Source: Desulfobacterales bacterium (lineage in GTDB: Bacteria > Desulfobacterota > Desulfobacteria > Desulfobacterales > BuS5). From it: a DNA stretch of 6,338 nucleotides. Within the stretch, counting starts at the first letter, position 1. Each line of letters opens with the position of its first letter. Below the pieces are notes generated by a model that saw only the letters and a list, made by a program, of their open reading frames with translations, did not search any database and was not told the origin of the DNA. Shown here in pieces: positions 1 to 5,464 of the stretch. The position numbers and the translations under genes are program-made. The stretch lies in NCBI GenBank assembly GCA_020056865.1, contig JAGVGX010000123.1, positions 1-6,338 on the forward strand, in the 5' to 3' direction.

Positions 1-125
1 GAAATCAAATAGAACTTGTGGGCATAGAAAAACTTCCTGCTGATACGTCAAAATATCTTTTAAAATGGTCAAAGTCGGGAGGGACATTATACATGGATAG
101 CAAATTACTAAAACGTATCAAGTAG
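1..125 (+). CDS. C-terminal fragment of an unrecognised protein
   Basis: An open frame enters from the left edge (first whole codon at position 3) and ends at TAG 123-125, giving 40 residues. The tail is basic: it contains LVGIEKLPADTSKYLLKW, then KSGGTLYMDSKLLKRIK at the C-terminus. I do not recognise the family and see no catalytic motif in so short a piece. Support for its being real is the uninterrupted frame, a plausible protein-like composition, and the closely spaced same-strand gene that begins 45 bases later with its own Shine-Dalgarno sequence, which suggests a shared transcript. No function can be assigned from what is visible. Confidence 0.55.
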   Translation, partial: NQIELVGIEKLPADTSKYLLKWSKSGGTLYMDSKLLKRIK

Positions 126-170
126 CTGATGGTTTATCGAGAATAAATCCAAACACAACAGGAACAGACA

Positions 171-776
171 TTGAACAGAAAAACCCAAAAATTATATATG
201 TTAGGTGTATGTATTGTTATTATTTTAATTCATGCTGCACATTCATCTGCCCAGGGTTCGGATTCAGACCTTTTGCAATCAAAACTGTCTGAGATTATTA
301 TATTACGAGAAAAAATAGCAGAAAAAAAGCGTCAGGCCGTTGATATTTTCGATCAGTTGAAATACCAGGAAAACATGTTCTCAAAAGAAATTATGGAAGA
401 GCAAAAGAAATCGGGAGTTATGTCTTATCAGGTTGTGAATCAATACCCCCGCATTTATTATGATATAAAACTCATACAACAGATTAAAGCTTATATGAAA
501 CGCATAGAAGAAAAAATAATATTTTTTCAATTGAGCGATGAAAAGCTCAAATTTTTATATCATCAGGCAGATGATGATCTAAAAATAATTCAAGCACTTA
601 ATAGTGTTGAAATTAATGATTTAATAGAAAAAATTAACATCCTTAAAATGTATGTTAATACTGAAAATGATCAAAAATTTATTGATATCAATACATTAAC
701 TTTTGAAAAACAAGAAACCATATGGGATGAAATACAGTTACAGGCCAGTGGCAAAACCATTGGTAACAATAGATGA
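171..776 (+). CDS. Exported coiled-coil protein of unknown function
   Basis: This encodes 201 residues starting at TTG 171, preceded by CAGGAA (159-164) at a good distance. The TTG start is preferred to ATG 198 because it supplies the basic residues (RK, K at 3-7) ahead of the hydrophobic stretch at about 9-21, giving a Sec signal peptide with a likely cut after SSA (25-27). The mature part is almost all charged and helical: residues 33-80 (LLQSKLSEIIILREKIAEKK onward) and 95-165 have heptad-like hydrophobic spacing, which predicts two coiled-coil helices in the periplasm. There is no lipobox cysteine, no later membrane segment and no enzyme motif. The gene is visibly richer in A and T than the acyl-CoA genes further along. 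It follows the left-edge gene closely and converges with rubrerythrin, with 75 bases between the two stop codons. I do not recognise the family; a structural or adaptor role in the envelope is only a guess. Confidence 0.75.
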   Translation: MNRKTQKLYMLGVCIVIILIHAAHSSAQGSDSDLLQSKLSEIIILREKIAEKKRQAVDIFDQLKYQENMFSKEIMEEQKKSGVMSYQVVNQYPRIYYDIKLIQQIKAYMKRIEEKIIFFQLSDEKLKFLYHQADDDLKIIQALNSVEINDLIEKINILKMYVNTENDQKFIDINTLTFEKQETIWDEIQLQASGKTIGNNR

Positions 777-851
777 TGACCCATTCAATAATCATCGAGT
801 AACGCGTTTAGCAATAACATCGTTTGGACTTTGCAGCCGCTTACGTGTAGC

Positions 852-1427
852 TTACCAGTTCTCAGTCAGCAGCTCAAAATGTTCTTGAGGGTGTATACAT
901 GCAGGGCATTCATCAGGCGCATTAGTACCTTCGTGGATATATCCGCAGTTTCCACATTTCCATTTAACCACGCCAGATTTTTTAAAAACCTCGTTGTTTT
1001 TTATGTTATTCAAAAATCCAAGAAACCTTTTTTCATGTTGTTTTTCTGCTACAGCTATGGATCTGAATGCTTCTGCTATGTCTTTAAAGCCTTCACGTTC
1101 AGCGATATCTGCAAACCCAGGGTACATGGTTGTGTGCTCATGATTTTCACCTTCAGCAGCGCCTTTTAGATTTGCCGATGTATCTCCTATGATACCTGCA
1201 GGAAACCCAGCAGTGATTTTAACCTCTCCACCTTCAAGAAACTTAAACAACCTTTTGGCATGCTCTTTTTCATTATCTGCAGTTTCAGTGAAAATGGATG
1301 ATATTTGCACGTATCCTTCTTTTTTTGCTTTAGAGGCAAAAAAATTATAACGGTTTCTTGCCTGTGACTCACCTGCAAATGCGATCAACAGATTATTTTC
1401 TGTTGTTGTTCCTTTAATGCTTTTCAT
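852..1427 (-). CDS. rbr: Rubrerythrin (non-haem diiron peroxidase)
   Basis: Rubrerythrin is a cytoplasmic diiron protein that reduces hydrogen peroxide, taking electrons through its rubredoxin-like iron site; it protects anaerobes from oxygen stress. The 191 residues match the classical Desulfovibrio rubrerythrin in length and layout. The four-helix ferritin-like domain (about 1-145) carries the expected ligands E20 (in AFAGESQARNRY), E53 and H56 (ETADNEKEH), E94 and E97 (GENHEH), and E128 and H131 (AVAEKQHEKR). The C-terminal rubredoxin domain has C158-GN-C161 and C174-PA-C177. The protein ends in HFELLTENW, close to the Desulfovibrio ending. The start chosen is ATG 1427 behind a strong AAGGAGG; the frame stays open to 1541, but the extra 38 residues resemble nothing in the family and would overlap lolA. 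It lies 46 bases downstream of lolA on the same strand with no terminator between them, so the two may be cotranscribed. Confidence 0.97.
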   Translation of the reverse strand: MKSIKGTTTENNLLIAFAGESQARNRYNFFASKAKKEGYVQISSIFTETADNEKEHAKRLFKFLEGGEVKITAGFPAGIIGDTSANLKGAAEGENHEHTTMYPGFADIAEREGFKDIAEAFRSIAVAEKQHEKRFLGFLNNIKNNEVFKKSGVVKWKCGNCGYIHEGTNAPDECPACIHPQEHFELLTENW

Positions 1428-1435
1428 TTTTTGGG

Positions 1436-1442
1436 CCTCCTT
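1436..1442 (-). promoter_or_regulatory. Ribosome binding site of rubrerythrin
   Basis: The minus strand reads AAGGAGG here, a near-perfect anti-16S match lying 8 bases before ATG 1427. It fixes the start at the family-typical MKSIKGT terminus rather than at the upstream in-frame ATG codons. Confidence 0.9.
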
Positions 1443-1473
1443 TTTTATTTGGCATTTTTTTGGGTAAAAGCAA

Positions 1474-2166
1474 TCAAGAATCATCAAGTTGTAAAACATC
1501 AACGCCTTTTGGAATGGTAAAATGAAACATGATATTATCAATTTCTTTTTGAAATTGTACGTGATCTAACAGTATTTTTGTTTCGTCTTCAAATGAATTG
1601 TATGAAATGATCTGTTGAATAATAAATGTTTTTTTTGAAATGCTTAAATATATATATGAAATATCCAGCATGTTTTCATTAGGTAAGAGCTTTAGGATAT
1701 AATCATCTTTTCCATTCATGTTCTCAAGTGTTATACTGAATTTTTTTTTCAGCATCTTCATGTCGGATAAAAATCCTGCCCCTTTGCCGTTTTTAAAAAA
1801 ATCCGGAGCGTTTCCAGTAATAACCTGTTTATCTTCAGGCCTGTAAATCCAAAGCATGTCCCCGTCTGTTATAATCAACTGTTTTTCCGGCTGATTATAC
1901 TCCCATCGCATCATGCCTGGACGTTTTACCAGAATAGTTCCCGAAGCTGTATCGGTTATCCCAAGAGCCTTTAAGGTAGACTCTTGGATAAAATCTGCTG
2001 AGAATCCAGTTTGCAAGTACGTTTCTTCAACCCTGTCCATAATATCATTTAATGTCAGATTTATAGATGGTTTTGAAACATTCAATTCATGCGCCTCTTC
2101 CGGAAAAGCAACGGCATTGAAGTTTAAAAAAAAGATACATATCATAAAAACGATTTTAAAACGCAT
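1474..2166 (-). CDS. lolA: Outer-membrane lipoprotein carrier protein LolA
   Basis: LolA is the periplasmic chaperone that takes mature lipoproteins from the LolCDE transporter and hands them to the outer membrane. The 230-residue product has a clear signal peptide (MRFK, hydrophobic 5-19, likely cut after AVA at 18-20). The mature protein shows the family pattern in order: GFSADFIQES (54-63); GTILVKRPGMMRWEY (76-90), whose Arg87 sits in the conserved RxW/RWEY strand; LIITDGDMLWIYRPEDKQV (97-115); and a C-terminal MFHFTIPKGVDVL (213-225). Length is normal for the family with its leader. The start at ATG 2166 is supported by GAGGAG (2173-2178). A sigma70-type promoter lies about 90 bases upstream, and rubrerythrin follows 46 bases downstream on the same strand. 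LolA families diverge widely in sequence, so the related periplasmic LolA-like group cannot be wholly excluded, but the motif set argues for true LolA. Confidence 0.9.
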   Translation of the reverse strand: MRFKIVFMICIFFLNFNAVAFPEEAHELNVSKPSINLTLNDIMDRVEETYLQTGFSADFIQESTLKALGITDTASGTILVKRPGMMRWEYNQPEKQLIITDGDMLWIYRPEDKQVITGNAPDFFKNGKGAGFLSDMKMLKKKFSITLENMNGKDDYILKLLPNENMLDISYIYLSISKKTFIIQQIISYNSFEDETKILLDHVQFQKEIDNIMFHFTIPKGVDVLQLDDS

Positions 2167-2200
2167 CTGCTACTCCTCACAACTTGAGGGTTAAGTGTAT

Positions 2201-2213
2201 TGACTGTAAGTCA
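2201..2213. repeat. Short perfect inverted repeat, possible operator
   Basis: TGACTGTAAGTCA is a perfect 5-base inverted repeat (TGACT / AGTCA) around a 3-base centre. It lies between the predicted lolA promoter and the lolA start, within the predicted untranslated leader. It could be a small regulator site. An inverted repeat this short can easily occur by chance in AT-rich DNA, and I do not recognise the binding protein. Confidence 0.25.
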
Positions 2214-2256
2214 TAAGAGGGAAGATAGTTTACTAAAAAAAACAACGTATGGCAAT

Positions 2257-2285
2257 ATTATAATCAGGCTCAATTACAAAAGCAA
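2257..2285 (-). promoter_or_regulatory. Predicted sigma70-type promoter for lolA-rbr
   Basis: On the minus strand TTGCTT (2280-2285) is followed after exactly 17 bases by a perfect TATAAT (2257-2262). This would start transcription near 2250 and leave a leader of about 85 bases before the lolA start. It is the best-looking promoter on this strand in the gap. Confidence 0.55.
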
Positions 2286-2322
2286 ATAATGGTATCATAG
2301 GCCTTTCACCAGCAACAAGTGA

Positions 2323-2360
2323 TTAAAACTATTTATTGCTTTTTAGTATAATGTTATAAT
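2323..2360 (+). promoter_or_regulatory. Predicted promoter(s) for ppiC and the crotonase gene, with two TATAAT boxes
   Basis: Two perfect TATAAT hexamers lie almost back to back at 2347-2352 and 2355-2360. The first has TTAAAA (2323-2328) 18 bases upstream; the second has TTTATT (2332-2337) 17 bases upstream. Either would transcribe rightward and give a leader of about 140-150 bases before ppiC. The -35 matches are only partial, so one or both boxes may be active. The surrounding sequence is AT-rich, which raises the chance of false boxes. Confidence 0.5.
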
Positions 2361-2509
2361 AAAAAAAAACAAGTTATTGCTGAAATAAAGGCAAACCGTG
2401 TATGGACCGCAATCGCTATGTTCTTAATTGTTTTCCTTACATATACCGAATACTTAATTTGCCAATTTTTCAACTACTCATTTTAGTAAATTCAACAGGA
2501 GGAGTAAAC
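2361..2509 (+). other. Long untranslated leader of ppiC
   Basis: From the promoter boxes to the ppiC start there are about 149 bases with no convincing gene. An open frame beginning at ATG 2402 runs into ppiC in phase, but it would add 36 hydrophobic residues unlike any PpiC and has no ribosome site. The leader contains GGCAAACC (2391-2398) and a possible weak stem pairing TATGT (2418-2422) with ACATA (2440-2444). This is not enough to name a riboswitch. I see no further structure. Confidence 0.35.
2497..2504 (+). promoter_or_regulatory. Ribosome binding site of ppiC
   Basis: AGGAGGAG lies 5 bases before ATG 2510. Its strength and spacing choose this start over the in-frame upstream ATG 2402. 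Confidence 0.9.
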
Positions 2510-2791
2510 ATGTCAAAAGCACGCGCAAGGCACATATTGGTTGATAGTCAAGAAAAATGCGAAAAACTAAAAAAGGAAATCCAGGCCGGTGGAGATTTCG
2601 CTGAAGTAGCACAAAAACATTCGACGTGTCCTTCCGGGAGTCAAGGCGGTGATTTGGGCGAATTTGGACCAGGAGAAATGGTTAGGGAATTCGATGAAGT
2701 TGTGTTCAGCAAAGAACTAAATACTGTCCATGGGCCTGTAAAAACGCAGTTTGGCTATCATTTGCTGGAAATTACAAACCGCACAAAATAG
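2510..2791 (+). CDS. ppiC: PpiC-type parvulin peptidyl-prolyl cis-trans isomerase
   Basis: This is a single-domain parvulin that catalyses cis-trans isomerisation of prolyl peptide bonds. The 93 residues are the same length as Escherichia coli PpiC and follow it closely: ARHILV (5-11, with active-site His8), GGDFAEVAQKHSTCPSG (27-43, with the catalytic-pocket Cys40), GGDLGEFGPGEMVREFDEVVF (46-66, with the Met57 and Phe61 pocket residues) and HGPVKTQFGYHLLEI (74-88, with His84). There is no signal peptide or membrane anchor in the chosen product, so it should be cytoplasmic, unlike the SurA/PrsA parvulins. It is the first gene after the divergent promoter region and is followed 42 bases later by the crotonase gene, probably on one transcript. 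A client linked to the neighbouring enzymes is possible but not shown. Confidence 0.94.
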   Translation: MSKARARHILVDSQEKCEKLKKEIQAGGDFAEVAQKHSTCPSGSQGGDLGEFGPGEMVREFDEVVFSKELNTVHGPVKTQFGYHLLEITNRTK

Positions 2792-2818
2792 CGTATTCAA
2801 CTTGTATTGCCTTCTGAT

Positions 2819-2825
2819 CAGGAGA
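2819..2825 (+). promoter_or_regulatory. Ribosome binding site of the crotonase gene
   Basis: CAGGAGA lies 8 bases upstream of ATG 2834. It supports this start over the in-frame TTG at 2807, which would place the ribosome site inside the coding region. Confidence 0.8.
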
Positions 2826-2833
2826 CATCTATA

Positions 2834-3613
2834 ATGAAAAAAATTAGCTTAACCAGAGAAAAAAACATTGGAATCATAACAATTAACAGGCCTGATGTTA
2901 AAAATGCGCTGGATATGGAAGCTTATAACGAATTCGGGTCAGCCATCGAAGAGGGCAGTCGCGATTCACAAATAAAAGTGCTGCTTTTACGTGGTGAGGG
3001 CGACTCGTTTTGTACGGGTCTTGACCTGAAATTTACCGCGACCTTAAACCATATGGGAGCTTTAGAGTTCGAAGCCCTTGTTAAAAGGCTTCAAAACATA
3101 TTCGCCTTTGAAAAACTACAAAAGCCGGTCATATCCGCAGTCCAGGGGTATGCGCTTGGAAACGGATGTGATATCGCACTTGCATCCGATTTCATCATAG
3201 CTGCAGATAATGCAAAGCTGGCTATGTCTTATACCAACCTTGGGTTGATACCGGATCTTGGCGGCACCTTCAGACTGCCGAGGCTGGTAGGTCTGGCCAT
3301 GGCAAGAGAGCTTATTTTTACAGGAAAGCAGATAGACGCAAAACAGGCACTGGAGATTGGCATGATCAGCAGGGTGGTTGGCAAGGATCAGCTAATGGAA
3401 GAATCAATGAAATTTGCCGATCTTCTATCTCAAAGAGCACCCATGGCTCTGGCAATGGCAAAAGCCGCTATTAACAGGGGGCTTGGAACTGATCTTGGGA
3501 CGGTTTGTGATTTTGAGGCCGCAATGCAAACCATATGCTTTAAAAGTAATGATGTTCAAGAGGCCATCAGCGCTTTTGCAGAAAAGCGCCCTCCGGTGTT
3601 TAAAGGTAATTAG
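2834..3613 (+). CDS. Crotonase-superfamily enzyme (enoyl-CoA hydratase/isomerase, PaaG-like active site)
   Basis: The 259-residue product has the full crotonase fold, which stabilises an acyl-CoA thioester enolate. The oxyanion-hole and CoA motifs are GEGDSFCTGLDL (54-65) and QGYALGNGCDIAL (104-116), followed by NLGLIPDLGGTFRLPRLVG (135-153). Two glutamates do the hydration in true enoyl-CoA hydratases (rat 144 and 164). By eye alignment these positions hold Asp113 and Tyr133 here, while an acidic residue appears at Asp141 in IPDLGG, the place used by PaaG-type 1,2-epoxyphenylacetyl-CoA isomerases and related enoyl-CoA isomerases. The C-terminal AISAFAEKRPPVFKGN is also PaaG-like. I therefore favour double-bond isomerisation or another enolate reaction over simple hydration, without naming a substrate. 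It follows ppiC closely and precedes the acyl-CoA mutase genes by 151 bases. Family assignment is secure; the precise reaction is not. Confidence 0.94.
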   Translation: MKKISLTREKNIGIITINRPDVKNALDMEAYNEFGSAIEEGSRDSQIKVLLLRGEGDSFCTGLDLKFTATLNHMGALEFEALVKRLQNIFAFEKLQKPVISAVQGYALGNGCDIALASDFIIAADNAKLAMSYTNLGLIPDLGGTFRLPRLVGLAMARELIFTGKQIDAKQALEIGMISRVVGKDQLMEESMKFADLLSQRAPMALAMAKAAINRGLGTDLGTVCDFEAAMQTICFKSNDVQEAISAFAEKRPPVFKGN

Positions 3614-3675
3614 CGTCATTGTAAGGAAAAATTCATCATGTGTGAACCTGTTTATATAGTGACCTAACAGTGGAC

Positions 3676-3697
3676 GGGTTGCCCCCCCAGCAAGCCC
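3676..3697. repeat. Imperfect GC-rich hairpin with a C7 loop, upstream of the mutase promoter
   Basis: GGGTTGC (3676-3682) can pair with GCAAGCCC (3690-3697) if one G (3694) is bulged; the loop is mostly a run of C. There is no T tract after it, so it is not a standard intrinsic terminator. It is markedly more GC-rich than the flanking intergenic DNA. It could be a transcript-end or processing hairpin for the crotonase mRNA, or one copy of a dispersed intergenic repeat. The rest of the gap 3614-3764 shows only the promoter below. Confidence 0.35.
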
Positions 3698-3708
3698 TTG
3701 ACACGCGT

Positions 3709-3737
3709 TATACATAATGAATCATCATACATATAAT
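3709..3737 (+). promoter_or_regulatory. Predicted promoter for the acyl-CoA mutase genes
   Basis: TATACA (3709-3714) and a perfect TATAAT (3732-3737) are separated by 17 bases, giving a start point near 3744 and a short leader of about 20 bases before ATG 3765. A perfect TTGACA (3698-3703) lies just upstream, but at 28 bases from the TATAAT box it is too far to pair with it. If real, this promoter lets the mutase be expressed apart from ppiC and the crotonase gene. Confidence 0.45.
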
Positions 3738-3751
3738 GTTTTTTTTGTTTT

Positions 3752-3757
3752 GGAGGA
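3752..3757 (+). promoter_or_regulatory. Ribosome binding site of the mutase large subunit
   Basis: GGAGGA lies 7 bases before ATG 3765. It selects MGKDLKERAE as the N-terminus and rejects the 16-residue in-frame extension back to ATG 3717, which has no ribosome site and overlaps the predicted promoter. Confidence 0.88.
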
Positions 3758-3764
3758 TTGTATT

Positions 3765-5438
3765 ATGGGAAAAGACTTAAAGGAAAGAGCAGAACAGGCG
3801 TATAGAGAAAAAAGTGGTATGACGATAACCGAATCCGGGATTCCTTTGAAAAGTTATTACACACAGGAAGACTTGCAAAACAGCGGAGAAAAGCACTCTT
3901 CTGCCCCGGGCCAGTTCCCTTTTACACGCGGGATCTATGAGGATATGTACAGAGGGCGCCTATGGAGTCGAAGAGAACTGTGCGGGTTTGCCTCTCCGGA
4001 AGAGACAAATAAAAGAATTAAATTTTTAATTGATTCAGGGGAAAGCGCAATCAACTTTATTGCAGATCTGCCAACGCATAACGGAATCAATTCCGATCAT
4101 CCCAGAGCAAAACATGATATTGGGCGGCAGGGCGTTCCCATATGTACCATTGAGGATGCAGAAACCATTATCAAAGATATTCCTATAGACAAAATCAGCG
4201 TAAATGTTACCACAATAGGCGCTGTTCAGCCGGCGCTCTATTTTGCAGCAGCAAAAAAGGGCGGGTATGCATTGCGTGACTTAAGGGGTACATTTCTTAA
4301 TGATTGTCTTCATTTTTTTATCTGTGGGTTTCATCCGCCGTCCTATCCTCTGACATGGGGCTTCCGGTGCAGCCTTGATCTGGTGGAGTATTGCATCAAG
4401 CATGTCCCCAAATTTAATCCATTAAGTATTGATGTGTATGATTACAGAGAAAACGGGATTACAGCAGCAATGGAAGGGGCCATTGCCATGGCCGAAGCAA
4501 AAGAATACATGAAAGCCCTTGTTGCCAGAGGGCTTGATATTGACGATGTTGCCCCGAAAATCGGCACGGTAACCCACAGCGCAGAAATCGGTTTTTTCGA
4601 AGAGATTGCTAAATTAAGAGCTGTAAGACGTATATGGTCAACAATGCTTAGAGATGAATTTAATGCAAAAAACGAGCGCTCTTTTAAATATAAATTCCAT
4701 GTCCATACCGCAGGCAATTCTTTAACCATGCAGCAACCCATGGTTAATTCTATCAGGATAGCGTATCAGGCGATGGCAGCCGTTCTTGGCGGGTGTCAGT
4801 CGCTTCATACCTGTTCTTATGACGAGGCGCAGGGTTTGCCCACAGAAGAATCTCACGAGCTGGCCATACGTACGCAGCAGGTTCTGGCATACGAAACCGG
4901 CGTAACGTCAGTGTCTGATCCATTAGGCGGTTCCTATTTTGTTGAATCGCTTACCGATCAGATTGAGGGTAAAATACGTGACTACATGGCACTGATCGAA
5001 GAGCAGGGTGGTATGAAGCAGGCCATTATTTCAGGTTGGGCTGAAAGTGAAATCCGTCGTGTACAGTATGAGAAACAAAAAGATATTGAAGAGGGAAAAG
5101 TAACGGTGATAGGTGTAAACAAGTTCAGGAAACCGTTTGAAGAAGAAATCATCCAGCCTGCACATGAAGTCTCCCGTGAAATGGTCGACAAACATCTGGA
5201 CAATTTAAAAAGATTTAAGCAAAACAGAAACAGAAAAACAGTTTCAGAGAGCCTGGAAAACTTGTATAATTTAGCAAAAAATCCGGATTTTAATCTGGTT
5301 GAGCCAGCAATAGAGGCTTCCGAATCTTTGGCAACCATGGCTGAAATGAGAGGCGTTATTCGAATGGCTTACGGTGAAACGTTTGACCCCTTTGACATGG
5401 TGGGACCTGAATTTGATGCATCGTTTGCAACCAAATAA
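3765..5438 (+). CDS. Adenosylcobalamin-dependent acyl-CoA mutase, large (substrate) subunit, divergent active site
   Basis: This 557-residue chain is the TIM-barrel substrate domain of the methylmalonyl-CoA mutase family, which uses a 5'-deoxyadenosyl radical to rearrange the carbon skeleton of acyl-CoAs. Family landmarks: FPFTRGIYEDMYRGRLW (51-67), DLPTHNGINSDHP (101-113), HTAGNSLT (314-321), GGCQSLHTCSYDEAQGLPT (342-360, Glu354 matching the ribose-binding glutamate) and SDPLGGSYFVESLT (384-397). The B12 domain is absent and is encoded by the next gene, as in the isobutyryl-, 2-hydroxyisobutyryl- and archaeal methylmalonyl-CoA mutases. The substrate residues are unusual: positions equal to MCM Tyr89, Gln197, Arg207 and His244 are Leu72, Leu178, Gly188 and Asp226, and the Gln330 position is His314. 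The 2-hydroxyisobutyryl-CoA mutase Asp117 position is Ile99. The substrate is therefore unlikely to be methylmalonyl-CoA. Family call very sure, substrate unknown. Confidence 0.96.
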   Translation: MGKDLKERAEQAYREKSGMTITESGIPLKSYYTQEDLQNSGEKHSSAPGQFPFTRGIYEDMYRGRLWSRRELCGFASPEETNKRIKFLIDSGESAINFIADLPTHNGINSDHPRAKHDIGRQGVPICTIEDAETIIKDIPIDKISVNVTTIGAVQPALYFAAAKKGGYALRDLRGTFLNDCLHFFICGFHPPSYPLTWGFRCSLDLVEYCIKHVPKFNPLSIDVYDYRENGITAAMEGAIAMAEAKEYMKALVARGLDIDDVAPKIGTVTHSAEIGFFEEIAKLRAVRRIWSTMLRDEFNAKNERSFKYKFHVHTAGNSLTMQQPMVNSIRIAYQAMAAVLGGCQSLHTCSYDEAQGLPTEESHELAIRTQQVLAYETGVTSVSDPLGGSYFVESLTDQIEGKIRDYMALIEEQGGMKQAIISGWAESEIRRVQYEKQKDIEEGKVTVIGVNKFRKPFEEEIIQPAHEVSREMVDKHLDNLKRFKQNRNRKTVSESLENLYNLAKNPDFNLVEPAIEASESLATMAEMRGVIRMAYGETFDPFDMVGPEFDASFATK

Positions 5439-5455
5439 ACCTGATAGGATCAATT

Positions 5456-5463
5456 GAGGAGAG
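5456..5463 (+). promoter_or_regulatory. Ribosome binding site of the mutase small subunit
   Basis: GAGGAGAG lies directly before CATGGTG. The core GGAG (5458-5461) is only 3 bases from ATG 5465 but 6 bases from the next codon, GTG 5468. Translation could therefore begin at either, changing the product by one residue. Confidence 0.7.
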
Positions 5464-5464
5464 C

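Noticed and set aside
777..851. Bidirectional terminator between the converging genes
   Set aside because: Apart from the short palindrome AACGCGTT there is no stem followed by a T run on either strand.
1428..1541. In-frame N-terminal extension of rubrerythrin back to 1541
   Set aside because: It would overlap the end of lolA, adds 38 residues absent from the family, and the strong AAGGAGG sits at the shorter start.
2402..2509. In-frame N-terminal extension of ppiC from ATG 2402
   Set aside because: The extra 36 residues resemble no parvulin and have no ribosome site, whereas ATG 2510 has AGGAGGAG and yields the exact 93-residue PpiC length.
3649..3678. Possible 9-codon leader peptide (ATG TGT GAA ... 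TAA)
   Set aside because: The nearest AAGGA is too far upstream, there is no attenuator after it, and the peptide has no run of regulatory codons.
3425..3715. Minus-strand open frame across the end of the crotonase gene and the following gap
   Set aside because: It lies mostly opposite a well-supported coding region, shows no motif, and has no convincing ribosome site.
4442..4741. Minus-strand open frame inside the mutase large-subunit gene
   Set aside because: It is a shadow frame inside a gene whose plus-strand product matches its family throughout; the same holds for 4982-5338 and 5271-5453.
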